Shown piece by piece: positions 44,493 to 53,781 of a stretch of 64,000 bases of DNA. The notes beneath the pieces were generated by a model. That model saw only the letters and a program-made list of their open reading frames with translations. It had not been told where the DNA came from and did no database searches. Source of the DNA: CBFHSF01 sp965658445 (lineage in GTDB: Bacteria; Bacteroidota; Bacteroidia; Flavobacteriales; Schleiferiaceae); NCBI GenBank assembly GCA_965658445.1, contig CBFHSF010000003.1, positions 62,001 to 126,000 on the forward strand. Direction: 5' to 3'. Positions within the stretch are counted from its first letter, which is position 1; each line of letters begins with the position of its first letter. Both the position numbers and the translations under genes were made by a program.

Positions 44493-45197
44493 ATGGAAGT
44501 TAGGCTAGAGGCCTTGGTTCTCAAGGCCGTTAAGTACGGAGACAAATCCATAGTGTTGCGCTGCCTCACTAAGGAGTTGGGCCTACAGTCGTATATGGTC
44601 AATTCCATACGTTCTAAACGATCCGTGATAACTCCGGGACTCATCCTTCCCTTGACCTACCTAAACTTATTGGCAAGTCATAAAAACAAGGGGACGTTGG
44701 AAAGGATTAAAGAGGCTCAAGTCCACACTCATTTTCATTCGTTGTATCAAAACCCTGTTCACAATGCCGTAGCACAGTTCTGTGTAGAAATACTCAACAA
44801 AGTAGCCAGGGAATCAACAGAGGAGGAGGCCTTGTTTCAGATTACGGTTGCCTTTATGCACCGGATAGAGGAAGGCGAGAATATTTCTAATGTGCCCTTA
44901 GACTTTGTTCGTTCTGTATGTCAGTGCTTGGGAGTAGAACCTGACGTGTACTCGGGAGAAGGAGCCTATTTTGATTTGTTGGAAGGCCATTTGGTGGACT
45001 CGCCTCCCTTTCACACCACCTTCTTATCTCAAGACGAAACCTCCCAGTTTGTCCATTATTTTCAAGAACCCAAGGCGACCTATTCACGCAGTCAACGAAG
45101 AGATTTATTGAGGAATTACCTTCAGTACATGAAGATTCACATAGAGCACTTTGGGGACATAAAATCCCTTGAAGTTCTTCGCGCTTTGTTTGATTAG
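44493..45197 (+). CDS. recO: DNA repair protein RecO
   Basis: A 234-residue recombination mediator that helps load RecA on SSB-coated single-stranded DNA. The N-terminal OB fold (LEALVLKAVKYGDKSIVLRC), then a helical domain with QFCVEILNKVARESTEEEAL; the zinc finger present in some RecO is lacking, as is usual in Bacteroidota. The porZ-recO order is shared by many relatives. Confidence 0.9.
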   Translation: MEVRLEALVLKAVKYGDKSIVLRCLTKELGLQSYMVNSIRSKRSVITPGLILPLTYLNLLASHKNKGTLERIKEAQVHTHFHSLYQNPVHNAVAQFCVEILNKVARESTEEEALFQITVAFMHRIEEGENISNVPLDFVRSVCQCLGVEPDVYSGEGAYFDLLEGHLVDSPPFHTTFLSQDETSQFVHYFQEPKATYSRSQRRDLLRNYLQYMKIHIEHFGDIKSLEVLRALFD

Positions 45198-45204
45198 GGA
45201 TGGA

Positions 45205-46557
45205 CTAGTTTTTGAATAGCCAAGGTTTGGGATCCTGAACCTTTTGCTCCTTCCAAATTCCAAATTGCAAAATGGTTCGTTGATCGTTGGGGTCGGTAAA
45301 TACCCTTCCCAAGGGTTGTTTTACGGTTACCTTATCTCCCTTTTTTACAACGACATCGATCAAATTCGTGTAGACAGAAAAGTAGTTACCATGGCGAATC
45401 ATTACGGCTTTATTCGCTCCGGGAATTCGAATGACGGAAGTCACTTCCCCATCAAATGCGGCACGGGCTTCCGCACCTTTTTGGGTTGCAATTTCTATGT
45501 AGGGATTGTCAATGACCACATCGCCTGTAATCACCTGTCTTCCAAATCCAGTTACTATGATTCCTCTTTCTACGGGCCAAGGAAGCTTCCCCTTGTTCGC
45601 TACAAAGTTGGCGGCCAACTGTCTGCTTTCCGGGGTCATGGCAAAGACTGGGACTGTGCTTTCCACTTTTTCGGGAGCTCCTTTGGCCTTATTCGCTGCG
45701 TTGATTTTTGCCAATAGGGCTTTATTGGACGTCTTGGAGTTGAAGTCCTTGCCAGATACCAAGCCGGCCTTTTTGGCCTCTGTTAGAAGGTTTTCTCTTT
45801 CCGCCTTTTCTGCTGCTCGCTTCATTTCCAAGGCAATGATTCTTCCAATTTCCGCTTCTAGCTTTTTGGCTTCTTTTTGTTTGGATGAAATCTCATTTTT
45901 TAACTGACCTTCTTTGGCGGCTAATGAGGCGAGTACCGTTTCTCTTTCCGACCTATCTGTGACCAGGGTTTCCTTTTCTTGTTCCTTTTTAAATTTCAGC
46001 CTTTCCTTGTCTTTCTTTTGCTGATTGAGATTGGCAATGGAGAATTCAAGCTGCTCTTGCACATTTTGAATTTCGCCCACTTGACGCTTTCTAAATTCGG
46101 AGTACTGACGTAGGTAGGAAATTCGGTTAATGGCTTGGTTAAAATCGGTAGAGGAGAAAATAAACAAGAGGCGGTCGGTCTTATTTTGAGATTTGTACGC
46201 CTGACGTATCATCCCGGCGTACTGAGCCTTGAGTTCGTCAATCTGTTTTTCCAGGTCTTCGATGGATTGTTGTTGCTCCTCAATTTCAGAATCGATGATG
46301 TCAATCTCCCTATTGAGAGTTCTCAAGAGTTCTTCTCGAATGGAAATTTTTTGTCGCAGGGTTTGCAGCTCCAACAGGCCACTTTGCTTGGTGGAGCGCG
46401 TGTCCTTTAGAATTTCATTGGCGAGATCAATCTCGTCCTGCAACTTGACCTTCTTCTGTTCGAGAATCTCTTTTTTGGTCTTGTTTTGGGCCGAGACGGA
46501 AATCGAAATACCTATGCAAAAAAAGGCAAGCCATATGTATTTATTCCATCGGAGCAT
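45205..46557 (-). CDS. EnvC-like murein hydrolase activator
   Basis: A 450-residue secreted protein: signal peptide (YIWLAFFCIGISISVSAQ), a long coiled coil (about residues 25-260, heptads such as REIDIIDSEIEEQQQSIEDL), and a C-terminal LytM/M23 domain from about residue 320. In that domain the usual His-x3-Asp is replaced by IEIATQKGAEARA and the HxH by QFGIW, so the zinc site is lost; it probably activates amidases rather than cutting peptidoglycan. Last gene of the envelope run; its start overlaps the DUF4292 gene by 17 nt. Confidence 0.9.
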   Translation of the reverse strand: MLRWNKYIWLAFFCIGISISVSAQNKTKKEILEQKKVKLQDEIDLANEILKDTRSTKQSGLLELQTLRQKISIREELLRTLNREIDIIDSEIEEQQQSIEDLEKQIDELKAQYAGMIRQAYKSQNKTDRLLFIFSSTDFNQAINRISYLRQYSEFRKRQVGEIQNVQEQLEFSIANLNQQKKDKERLKFKKEQEKETLVTDRSERETVLASLAAKEGQLKNEISSKQKEAKKLEAEIGRIIALEMKRAAEKAERENLLTEAKKAGLVSGKDFNSKTSNKALLAKINAANKAKGAPEKVESTVPVFAMTPESRQLAANFVANKGKLPWPVERGIIVTGFGRQVITGDVVIDNPYIEIATQKGAEARAAFDGEVTSVIRIPGANKAVMIRHGNYFSVYTNLIDVVVKKGDKVTVKQPLGRVFTDPNDQRTILQFGIWKEQKVQDPKPWLFKN

Positions 46558-47356
46558 AGGAGCTAGGGATCTTAAAAGGATATTTTTGGTTTGCCGTAAA
46601 GGTATAATCCTTTACGTTAAGTGTGAGCTCAATAGAAGATTCTGCAATAATTTTTAATTCTATTGTCATGGGGCGATAGCCTTTTTCCGTTTTGGCAAAG
46701 TCCGAATAGTAAGCCTCTACCCGTCGCATGCCATCAGAAAGCATCTGAGCTTCCAATCGCTTTTTCTTTCCGGAGACCTCAAAATAATACGATGGGCGCG
46801 TTTGCGTAAAGGCAGAGTCTACCTCTGGGAAGTAGTACAGTTCATAACTGGTCTCTCCTTGCAGGTCATACATTCCCTTTTCGGGCAGGGGTCTAAAGGG
46901 TTGGCCTGTCAATGCATTGGAAAGCAGTTCGAAATCTATTCTCGCATTCAGCATTTGGTGAAGCGTCCTCATGTCTCCGGCAAAGTACTCGCCATTGATT
47001 CTGTCAATAAAGGCTACCGAGTCCGTGCTAACAAAACCTCGAGCTACTTTTAATCCAAAGAGAGGATCCGCCAGGTCTAACCAGATCAATGTGTCTTTTT
47101 GAACTCTAAAGTCAAACTTAAATGAGTTCGAAGAGCCGTCTTGAATCACCTTTCCAGACCCAGAAAAACGCATGTGCTCAAAGGCCAATCGTTGACTTTC
47201 TACAGAGTCCACAAGATCTGGAATGGCTATGGGGTCTAGCGAGCCTACAGCGATGGGTTTAGGCCCCCCACATGCTACCATAAGGGCAATCCCCAAAGAG
47301 GCGAAAACGCCTTTTTGAAAACTATTCCAAGAATTTTTTTTGATTGATTTTTTCAT
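46541..47356 (-). CDS. DUF4292 lipoprotein
   Basis: About 271 residues from ATG 47356 (MKKSIKKNSWNSFQKG). A lipobox lies in GIALMVACGGPK. The mature part is a LolA/LppX-like beta fold: HMRFSGSGKVIQDGSSNSF, DTLIWLDLADPLFGLKVARG and FVSTDSVAFIDRINGEYF. Family function is unknown; the fold suggests lipid or lipoprotein binding. Overlaps the TPR gene by about 35 nt. Confidence 0.85.
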   Translation of the reverse strand: MKKSIKKNSWNSFQKGVFASLGIALMVACGGPKPIAVGSLDPIAIPDLVDSVESQRLAFEHMRFSGSGKVIQDGSSNSFKFDFRVQKDTLIWLDLADPLFGLKVARGFVSTDSVAFIDRINGEYFAGDMRTLHQMLNARIDFELLSNALTGQPFRPLPEKGMYDLQGETSYELYYFPEVDSAFTQTRPSYYFEVSGKKKRLEAQMLSDGMRRVEAYYSDFAKTEKGYRPMTIELKIIAESSIELTLNVKDYTFTANQKYPFKIPSSYAPME

Positions 47357-49046
47357 TGATGATGGGGCTTGCTTCTCCGGAGTCACGGGCTTTTTCCCAG
47401 TATTCAAGAGCTTTTTCTACGTCGTTGTTGAAGTATAGAATATCGCCATAGTGCTCCAATACTTCTCCAGAAGAGTTGGTGTCGAGTTCAAGTACGCGTT
47501 TCATCTTGTCCAGTGCGGCGGGATACTCTTTTCTTTGAAAGAGAACCCATGCCCAGGTGTCCAAGAAAGTAGCATTGTTGGGAGCCAATTGATTGGCTTT
47601 TTTCGCCAACTCCAAGGCTCTGTCTAAGTTTTGATTTCTAACAGCCAAATAGTAGGCGTAATTGTTTAGTCCTGCAGGATTGTTGGGATTGAGCTTTAGG
47701 GCCGCTTCGAAATTTTCATCAGAACGCGTGCCTTGTTGTGTTTGATGATAGGCCTCTGCCAAGTACAGGTGAAACTGCTCTTTTATGGCACGATCACCAT
47801 AGGCAAAGAGAATCCCATTTTCCAAAACGACGATGGCCGAGTTGTACTCCTGTTTTTCAATAAATGCCAATCCCTTTAGCAAATAGGAAAGAGGCTGGGA
47901 CGGATAGTATTCCTGTACCCAATCTGCATCTGATATAATGGAATCCGTCCAGCCCAATTGCGTATCTAGATAGAGAACTCTGTTCATGATATCAAACTGA
48001 GCGCCTCCGGGCAGTCTGGCGGTTTTTGCAAAGGCGTTACGCGCTTTCTCTACTTCACCCACCTGTTCGTAATAATCTCCCTTGAGAGAATAAATTTTGG
48101 GATCATTGGGTTGTGCTAATTCAATGGAATCTAAGAGTTCGCCAGCAACGGGCACAAACTCTGGATTGTCTTCCATGATTTTAAAAAAGCTGAGCATCAC
48201 AGAGACCTTGGGGTCCATTTCCAAGTCAGGATTCCTCAATGCGACTTTGAGGTGATAAATGGATTTCTCAACCTCGTCTTTTCCGCGGTAGTACTCGGCA
48301 AGGTTTAGATGAGTTCTAGGTTCCTGAGGATCCAATGCTAGAAGTTGTTCGTAAACGGCGAGGGCTTTTTCGTCCTCACCTTCATTCATGTACAATTGGG
48401 CTAGCATTCCATAAGGCTCCACATTTCTGGGCTCGAGGTCAATTAGCTTTTGAATTTCGCCCGCCGCTCCTTGAGGATCATTGATGTAGAGGTAGATGTT
48501 CTTCTTTTGCTCGATCAATGCCACTGAAGGGCCCACCAATTGCTCCAAAGTGTCCAATTGCTCAATGGCTTGCGGATACTTATCTGATTCAAGTAGAGCT
48601 TGTGCGTAATCGGCTCTAAACGAAGGGTCTCTTGGTTTGAGCTCCACGATGTGGCCGAGCACTTCTAGCTTTTTGGACTTTTCTCCTCTTTGGTCATAGA
48701 TGGACGCGAGCAATCGCAAATACCAATAGTTGTTGGAATCTGAAGTGGCTGCAACAATAGCTCTCTCCAAAGCTTGGTCAACACGATAGTTTTCCAAATC
48801 CACAATGGCCAATTCATAATTGACTGCACCGTTGGTTGGATCTATGTTCAAGGCAGATTCAAAGGCTTCGTAGGCCTCGTCAATCTCCTTGATCATTTTT
48901 AACCTCTGTCCTTCGAAGAAGTACTCGTCAAACTTGCGCTGTCTTTTTTCTGAGAGTTCTTTTTGCCCCCAGGCGACCTGCGAAGAAAGAGAAAAGAGAA
49001 GGAGGAATGCAATCCCTCCCAAGGACTTAATGAATGTTTTATTCAA
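47322..49046 (-). CDS. tetratricopeptide repeat protein, exported
   Basis: A protein of about 574 residues composed of TPR repeats (for example YEAFESALNIDPTNGAVNYE, LAVYEQLLALDPQEPRTHLN and ALDKMKRVLELDTNSSGEVL) after a signal peptide (SLGGIAFLLLFSLSSQVAWG). The start taken is the TTG at 49046 (LNKTFIKSL), which overlaps the nucleotidyltransferase stop; the longer TTG at 49064 is less likely. It belongs to a conserved Bacteroidota envelope cluster, partner unknown. Confidence 0.85.
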   Translation of the reverse strand: MNKTFIKSLGGIAFLLLFSLSSQVAWGQKELSEKRQRKFDEYFFEGQRLKMIKEIDEAYEAFESALNIDPTNGAVNYELAIVDLENYRVDQALERAIVAATSDSNNYWYLRLLASIYDQRGEKSKKLEVLGHIVELKPRDPSFRADYAQALLESDKYPQAIEQLDTLEQLVGPSVALIEQKKNIYLYINDPQGAAGEIQKLIDLEPRNVEPYGMLAQLYMNEGEDEKALAVYEQLLALDPQEPRTHLNLAEYYRGKDEVEKSIYHLKVALRNPDLEMDPKVSVMLSFFKIMEDNPEFVPVAGELLDSIELAQPNDPKIYSLKGDYYEQVGEVEKARNAFAKTARLPGGAQFDIMNRVLYLDTQLGWTDSIISDADWVQEYYPSQPLSYLLKGLAFIEKQEYNSAIVVLENGILFAYGDRAIKEQFHLYLAEAYHQTQQGTRSDENFEAALKLNPNNPAGLNNYAYYLAVRNQNLDRALELAKKANQLAPNNATFLDTWAWVLFQRKEYPAALDKMKRVLELDTNSSGEVLEHYGDILYFNNDVEKALEYWEKARDSGEASPIINEKINQKKFLE

Positions 49047-50043
49047 GGCGTGAGTAATCACCAATACTTAATGTTTTGTGCTCTCCGTCCACATACGCAT
49101 GATTTCCAATCATAGAATGTGAAAGGTTGATGTTCTTAATTTCTGTGTTCTCTTGAACCAACGTATCAGAAACTGTTGAGTTCTCCACAGTTGTGTTGTT
49201 CCCCAAGGAAACGTTTGGACCTACTGTAGAATTGCGGATGACTACATTATTTCCTATAAAACAGGGCTCTATTACTTTAGAATTTTCAAGAGTAATGTTG
49301 CTGCCCTTGAGTTGGTCTTCTCCATTTAGGTAATTGAGAATCTTGCTATTGGTTTCCAACGTCACGTTTTTGTTTCCGCAATCCATCCAATCACTAACTG
49401 TGCCAGGAGTAAACTTGGAGCCTTTTTGCTTCATGTTTTCCAAGGCATTGGTCAATTGGTATTCTCCCTTGTCCATAATGTCGTTGTCCAGGAGATACTG
49501 CAATTCATCTCTGAGATATTCTCCGTCCTTGAAGTAGTAAATTCCAATAATGGCCAAGTCAGAAACAAATTCCTGAGGTTTTTCAACAAAGTCTGAAATA
49601 TGGCCTTCGTCATTTATTTTTACCACACCAAAGGCGCGAGGATCTTCAACTTGTTTAACCCAAATAACGCCATCCGAAGAAGCGTCCAAGGTAAAGTTTG
49701 CTTTGAAGAGGGTATCGGCGAAAGCCACAACGCAATTTCCACTCATACTCTCTTTGGCACAAAGGATAGCATGGGCTGTTCCTAACGGTTTGTCTTGGTA
49801 GTAAATAGAGCCTTTTGCTCCCAACCTTTCTGCAATGGCAATGAGGTCTTTTTCTACTTGCTCACCAAAATCTCCAATTACAAAGGCGATTTCTTCCACC
49901 TTCTCATTCACCACAGAGACGATGTCTTCTACAAGTCGCTGTACAATGGGCTTTCCCGCAATGGGGATAAGGGGCTTGGGTACGGTTAATGTGTGAGGTC
50001 TAAGGCGGCTACCACGGCCTGCCATGGGAACAATGATTTTCAT
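49039..50043 (-). CDS. sugar-1-phosphate nucleotidyltransferase
   Basis: A 334-residue NTP-transferase making a nucleotide sugar. N-terminal signature PMAGRGSRLRPHTL followed by VPKPLIPIAGKPIVQRLVED; the metal-binding Asp is in VVAFADTLFK; C-terminal left-handed beta-helix with hexapeptide repeats (EPCFIGNNVVIRNSTVGPNV). Substrate could be glucose-1-P or mannose-1-P; the sequence does not settle it. Eleven nt after dut. Confidence 0.88.
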   Translation of the reverse strand: MKIIVPMAGRGSRLRPHTLTVPKPLIPIAGKPIVQRLVEDIVSVVNEKVEEIAFVIGDFGEQVEKDLIAIAERLGAKGSIYYQDKPLGTAHAILCAKESMSGNCVVAFADTLFKANFTLDASSDGVIWVKQVEDPRAFGVVKINDEGHISDFVEKPQEFVSDLAIIGIYYFKDGEYLRDELQYLLDNDIMDKGEYQLTNALENMKQKGSKFTPGTVSDWMDCGNKNVTLETNSKILNYLNGEDQLKGSNITLENSKVIEPCFIGNNVVIRNSTVGPNVSLGNNTTVENSTVSDTLVQENTEIKNINLSHSMIGNHAYVDGEHKTLSIGDYSRLE

Positions 50044-50054
50044 GATTAAGTCAT

Positions 50055-50489
50055 TTAATGTTTTCCAGTAGAACCAAATCCTCCTTCACCACGAGCAGTC
50101 TCGTCGAGCTGATCTACGGGGGTCCACTCTACACGTGTATACGGTGCAATTATTAATTGAGCAATGCGGTCACCATCTTCTATTACAAACTCAGTGTCGC
50201 TGAGATTGATAAGGATTACTCCAATGTCTCCTCGGTAATCGGCATCCACCGTTCCTGGAGTGTTCAATACCGTCACTCCACTTTTGTAGGCCAATCCACT
50301 GCGAGGCCTCACCTGAGCTTCGTAGCCGGGAGGCAATGCAATGTGTAATCCCGTAGGAACTAAAGTTCGTTGTCCTGGAGATAAGGTTATGGGTTTTTCT
50401 ATAAAAGCTCTTAAATCCATACCGGCAGAGTCAAGGGTCTTGTACTCTGGCAAGGCGTGGTGAGAACGGTTTACAATCTGTACGTCCAC
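50055..50489 (-). CDS. dut: dUTP diphosphatase
   Basis: A 144-residue trimeric dUTPase that hydrolyses dUTP to dUMP, keeping uracil out of DNA. All five motifs are visible: SAGMDLRA, RPRSGLAYK, GTVDADYRGDIGV, GDRIAQLI and the C-terminal P-loop-like arm GEGGFGSTG. Start is a GTG at 50489. Lies between the flippase and nucleotidyltransferase genes in a tight run. Confidence 0.95.
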   Translation of the reverse strand: MDVQIVNRSHHALPEYKTLDSAGMDLRAFIEKPITLSPGQRTLVPTGLHIALPPGYEAQVRPRSGLAYKSGVTVLNTPGTVDADYRGDIGVILINLSDTEFVIEDGDRIAQLIIAPYTRVEWTPVDQLDETARGEGGFGSTGKH

Positions 50490-50501
50490 GTTGTTTTGTT
50501 T

Positions 50502-51980
50502 TTACGACCGTTTTTTGAGAACTGCGATTATGCGTTTAAACTCTTCCTTTTCTGCCCAAGCGTAAAGCGCAATGGTTGCTACAAGGCAAAGTGCCGCAGA
50601 CCAAAGATATGGCGTTGTGTAGGCAATATAGCCCAAAGCGAACGAAATGAAAAGGTAGAGCAGAATTCTTTTTGTGTTGTATGGAATGGGGAATTTGGTT
50701 TGCCCCATCACAAAGGAAACCGTAGCCATTACAAAGTACGATGTCAACGTGGCCCAAGCGGCTCCTTCATACCCCAAAGTGGGAACCAGCCAGAGGTTGA
50801 GTCCCAAGGTGGCCGCAAATCCAGAAAAGGTAATGATCATGCCGTATTGGGTCTTGTCGATGAGTTTGTACCAAATGGAAACCTGTGTGTTTATTCCCAG
50901 GAAAACATTCGCGGCCAAAAGGATGGGAACCACGTACAACCCTTCCCAATATTTGGGATCAATAAACAGTTTAAGTACGGGAAGGAAGGCCGTCACAAAG
51001 ACAAAGCCCACACCTAAAATAATGACGAAGAACTTCATGACACGCGCTAAAGTCTCTTTGGAATTGGGGTCTTCTGATTGCGAGAAAAAGAAGGGTTCTG
51101 CCGCGTATCTAAAGGCTTGATTAAAGAGGACTAGGAAGATACTCAACTTGTAAACGGCGCCGTAGACTCCTAACTGGTCCAGTGAAATTTCTTCTGGCAA
51201 GAGATATTTGATGAACTGTCTATCTGCCACTTCATTGGCAACTCCAGCCAATCCACTGATCATCAAGGGAATTCCAAAGACGAGAAGTTTTTTCCACAGG
51301 GCAAAATCAAAGGACCCTCCCAATGGCTTAAATTCTTTGAAGAGTAGCAGGTTGTATACAACACACGCAATGACGTTAGCCAAAAAGATGTACTCTACAC
51401 CAAAGTCTGGAGGGAAGAGACCCTGCAAATACTCTCCACCTGGCCATTGGTTTTGAGCCATAAATGGAATGAGCCACAGGAAGACTACGTTGAGACCCAC
51501 GTTGGTAAAAATATGGGCCAGTTTGATGCCTACAAATCGCTTGGCTCGGTTGTCTGCCCTGAGTTTTGCCATGGGAATGGCCGCGGTGACCTCCATGACC
51601 AAAATGGCAATCATCCAAACGATGATTCTAGGATTGAACTCGTATCTGAGGGCTTCTATAATGGGGTCAAAAAAGATCCAAACCAAAGCTATAAAGAGAG
51701 CTGTTGTGGAAAAGATTGACTTTAAAATGGTGGAGTATACTAGGTTTTTGTCCGCTCCCTTTTTCTCAGAAAAACGAAAGAAGGCCGTTTCCATCCCATA
51801 AATCAAGATTACCATCAAAAAGGCAATGAGAGTGTAGATATCTGTGTTGATACCGTACTCTTCTCGGGAGGGAAGCTTTGCAGTGTGCAAGGGCACGAGC
51901 AAGAAATACGCGAATCGGCCGAGAATGCTACTCAGTCCGTAGGTAAGGGTTTGACTAAAGAGTTTTTTAAGGGAGCTCAA
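50502..51980 (-). CDS. polysaccharide flippase (MATE/MOP family)
   Basis: A 492-residue polytopic protein with 12-14 hydrophobic segments, starting MSSLKKLFSQTLTYGLSSIL from a TTG at 51980; this N-terminal pattern and EEYGINTDIYTLIAFLMVIL are standard for Wzx-like flippases in Bacteroidota. It would move a lipid-linked sugar across the inner membrane. First gene of the dut-EnvC envelope run. Confidence 0.9.
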   Translation of the reverse strand: MSSLKKLFSQTLTYGLSSILGRFAYFLLVPLHTAKLPSREEYGINTDIYTLIAFLMVILIYGMETAFFRFSEKKGADKNLVYSTILKSIFSTTALFIALVWIFFDPIIEALRYEFNPRIIVWMIAILVMEVTAAIPMAKLRADNRAKRFVGIKLAHIFTNVGLNVVFLWLIPFMAQNQWPGGEYLQGLFPPDFGVEYIFLANVIACVVYNLLLFKEFKPLGGSFDFALWKKLLVFGIPLMISGLAGVANEVADRQFIKYLLPEEISLDQLGVYGAVYKLSIFLVLFNQAFRYAAEPFFFSQSEDPNSKETLARVMKFFVIILGVGFVFVTAFLPVLKLFIDPKYWEGLYVVPILLAANVFLGINTQVSIWYKLIDKTQYGMIITFSGFAATLGLNLWLVPTLGYEGAAWATLTSYFVMATVSFVMGQTKFPIPYNTKRILLYLFISFALGYIAYTTPYLWSAALCLVATIALYAWAEKEEFKRIIAVLKKRS

Positions 51981-51999
51981 GCGCTGTTCACAATTTTGT

Positions 52000-52007
52000 C
52001 AAATGTA
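52000..52007 (-). promoter_or_regulatory. possible -7 box for the flippase gene
   Basis: TACATTTG on the minus strand, 20 nt before the TTG start at 51980. No convincing -33 TTG. Confidence 0.4.
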
Positions 52008-52064
52008 TGATTTTACCCAATAGGGTCTCGTTAAAACTATGTTTCCGAAGGTCAACTTTAGTTT

Positions 52065-52072
52065 TATCTTTG
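52065..52072 (+). promoter_or_regulatory. possible -7 box for the RidA gene
   Basis: TATCTTTG fits TAnnTTTG, ending 14 nt before the ATG at 52087. A GTTT near 52041 may be a weak -33 element. Confidence 0.4.
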
Positions 52073-52086
52073 AAAAAAATTAGAAC

Positions 52087-52515
52087 ATGGCTGATAGAAT
52101 TCACGCAGACGGAGCACCAAAGCCCGTTGGACTATATCCTCACGCAAGAAAAGTTGGAAACCTTTTGTTTTTATCTGGAGTCGGTCCGCGCACCGCCGGA
52201 TCAGATGCCAATGATTCTGGAGTACCCGGATTGAAGTTAGATCACAACGGAAACTTCGAAGAGTTTGACTTTGAGGCGCAAGTCCACAGCGTTTTTGCCA
52301 ACGTAAAAAGCGTATTGGAGGCTTCAGGATCTTCTTGGGAAAACTTGGTGGACGTAACCGTTTTCTTGGTGGATATGAAGCGCGACTTCAAGACCTTTAA
52401 CAAAATCTACGCTGAGTACTTTAAGGAAAACCAACCGTGTAGAACTACGGTTGCCATCAACTCTTTACCTACACCCATCGCCATAGAGCTCAAGTGTATT
52501 GCTACCGTAGAGTAG
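52087..52515 (+). CDS. RidA family deaminase
   Basis: A 142-residue RidA/YjgF-like protein. Conserved features: GLYPHARKVGNLLFLSGVGP, and the Arg in PCRTTVAINSLPTP with the Glu in IAIELKCIATVE, which line the substrate pocket. RidA hydrolyses reactive enamine/imine intermediates. The start PVGLYPHARKV and the inserted PRTAGSDANDSG segment resemble 2-aminomuconate deaminases of the kynurenine path, so a catabolic role is possible. Convergent with the channel gene. Confidence 0.88.
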   Translation: MADRIHADGAPKPVGLYPHARKVGNLLFLSGVGPRTAGSDANDSGVPGLKLDHNGNFEEFDFEAQVHSVFANVKSVLEASGSSWENLVDVTVFLVDMKRDFKTFNKIYAEYFKENQPCRTTVAINSLPTPIAIELKCIATVE

Positions 52516-52528
52516 TGAGTTACAAAAT

Positions 52529-53623
52529 TTAGTCTGGGTCCATAACCATCTGCCATGAAGGAGATCGGACAATGCGAATAATTTGAGGATCTATGACTTC
52601 TTTGAGGTGAGAATCCTTGTGGAAAATAAAGCTGTAATACTCAATCTTTAGGGGCCTTTCCAAGAGCGCTAAATTGCTAAATCCCGTGTATTGAGACTTG
52701 ATTCGGTTGAGGACCAATCGGTCTCCAATGACGTATTCTACTTTGCCGTCTTCCAATAACTCTAGGCCTTCTTGTGCGGTTTCATAGGTAATGGGTTGTA
52801 AACCGGCACTTCTCAGGTAAAATTCATTGGGACTTTGGTTGAGCACTCCCACGGACTTTCCTACCAAATCATTGATGGTGCGAATGGGGGTGTCCATTCC
52901 ATCGTTGGTCAAGATGGCGGTAATTCCCGCCGTAAGGGAGGACACCATTACGATAGAAATAAACATCCAAAAGAACCCTAAAACTCTACCCGGCATTGAC
53001 TTGGGTACTTTGTCTCCATATCCTACGGTTGTCAAGGTTACGGCACTCCACCAAAACCCATCAAAGACCCCTTTTACTTTTTTGTGAAAGTGACCGTGAT
53101 TTTCTCTTCTTTCAATCAGCCACATAAACAATCCCATAAACAACATGATAATGCTTAAGCCCCCAATGGCAGAGAAGTATTCAAACGTAAATATCTTTTT
53201 GAACACTCGGATCCAGTCGTTTTCATCCACAGTCATCAAGGTGGTTTGGGCCACAAAATAGGGTTGAGAGTAATCCACAAAGGCCATCCAATCGGGAGAA
53301 ATGGGAATGGGATTTATGGTCATGTCAAATTCGTTTTCCCTAAAACCCTCTCGCAACTCATCAAAGTTTTGGTAGAGTATAAATTGGGTGCGGAAAAGGG
53401 TAGCTTGGTTAATTTGATCCCACATCTGAATGCTGAGTCCGGAGGTTTCTTCTAGAGATTCTCCCAGAGTTACAAAAGGATCCTCTTCAATAATTCCAAT
53501 CCTAATGGTGTCCAATCCGCTGTGAAGTACTCTGGGTTGGCCTTGAGATTTAATAGGAAAAACGAAGGCTAAAAGCCCTAAAATCAGACAGAAATGGAGT
53601 TGTTTGGGATTGGTCTTTGCCAT
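52529..53623 (-). CDS. GluR0-like ligand-gated potassium channel
   Basis: A 364-residue protein in which a solute-binding domain is split by a channel: signal peptide (FCLILGLLAFVFPIKSQG), lobe S1 (TIRIGIIEEDPFVTLGE ... DWMAFVDYSQPYFV), TM1 (GGLSIIMLFMGLFMWLIERR), pore loop with selectivity filter TLTTVGYGD, TM2 (VLGFFWMFISIVMVSSLTAG), then lobe S2 (VGKSVGVLNQSPNEFYLRS ... YVIGDRLVLNRI). This is the layout of the prokaryotic ionotropic glutamate receptor GluR0. The TVGYG filter indicates K+ selectivity; ligand is likely an amino acid. Confidence 0.9.
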   Translation of the reverse strand: MAKTNPKQLHFCLILGLLAFVFPIKSQGQPRVLHSGLDTIRIGIIEEDPFVTLGESLEETSGLSIQMWDQINQATLFRTQFILYQNFDELREGFRENEFDMTINPIPISPDWMAFVDYSQPYFVAQTTLMTVDENDWIRVFKKIFTFEYFSAIGGLSIIMLFMGLFMWLIERRENHGHFHKKVKGVFDGFWWSAVTLTTVGYGDKVPKSMPGRVLGFFWMFISIVMVSSLTAGITAILTNDGMDTPIRTINDLVGKSVGVLNQSPNEFYLRSAGLQPITYETAQEGLELLEDGKVEYVIGDRLVLNRIKSQYTGFSNLALLERPLKIEYYSFIFHKDSHLKEVIDPQIIRIVRSPSWQMVMDPD

Positions 53624-53653
53624 TGGATTCGCCCTAATATATTGTTACCTTTG
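53623..53653 (+). promoter_or_regulatory. probable ileS promoter
   Basis: TTG at 53623-53625, a 20-nt spacer and TACCTTTG at 53646-53653 match the Bacteroidota promoter pattern. It implies a 5' leader of about 120 nt. The -33 element overlaps the start codon of the divergent channel gene. Confidence 0.6.
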
Positions 53654-53659
53654 CAAATT

Positions 53660-53781
53660 CTATTTAATGCCTACAAACTCGCAGGGATGGACTTCCCGCA
53701 AAGTTGGAGGTGCTAAGATAGTAGAAAATCGATTTTTATTTTTCTGAGAAGCAAATCTTCTCAGCTACAAATAGGCCATAC
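53660..53781 (+). promoter_or_regulatory. structured 5' leader of ileS
   Basis: About 120 nt between the predicted transcription start and the ATG. It holds an imperfect hairpin (53681-53699) and a perfect 8-bp hairpin CTGAGAAG/CTTCTCAG with a 5-nt loop (53744-53764), 17 nt before the start. No T-box specifier pattern was seen. Regulatory role is inferred. Confidence 0.4.

Noticed and set aside
50457..51017. A 186-codon plus-strand ORF with basic and Lys-rich product
   Set aside because: Antisense shadow of the flippase gene; no domain.
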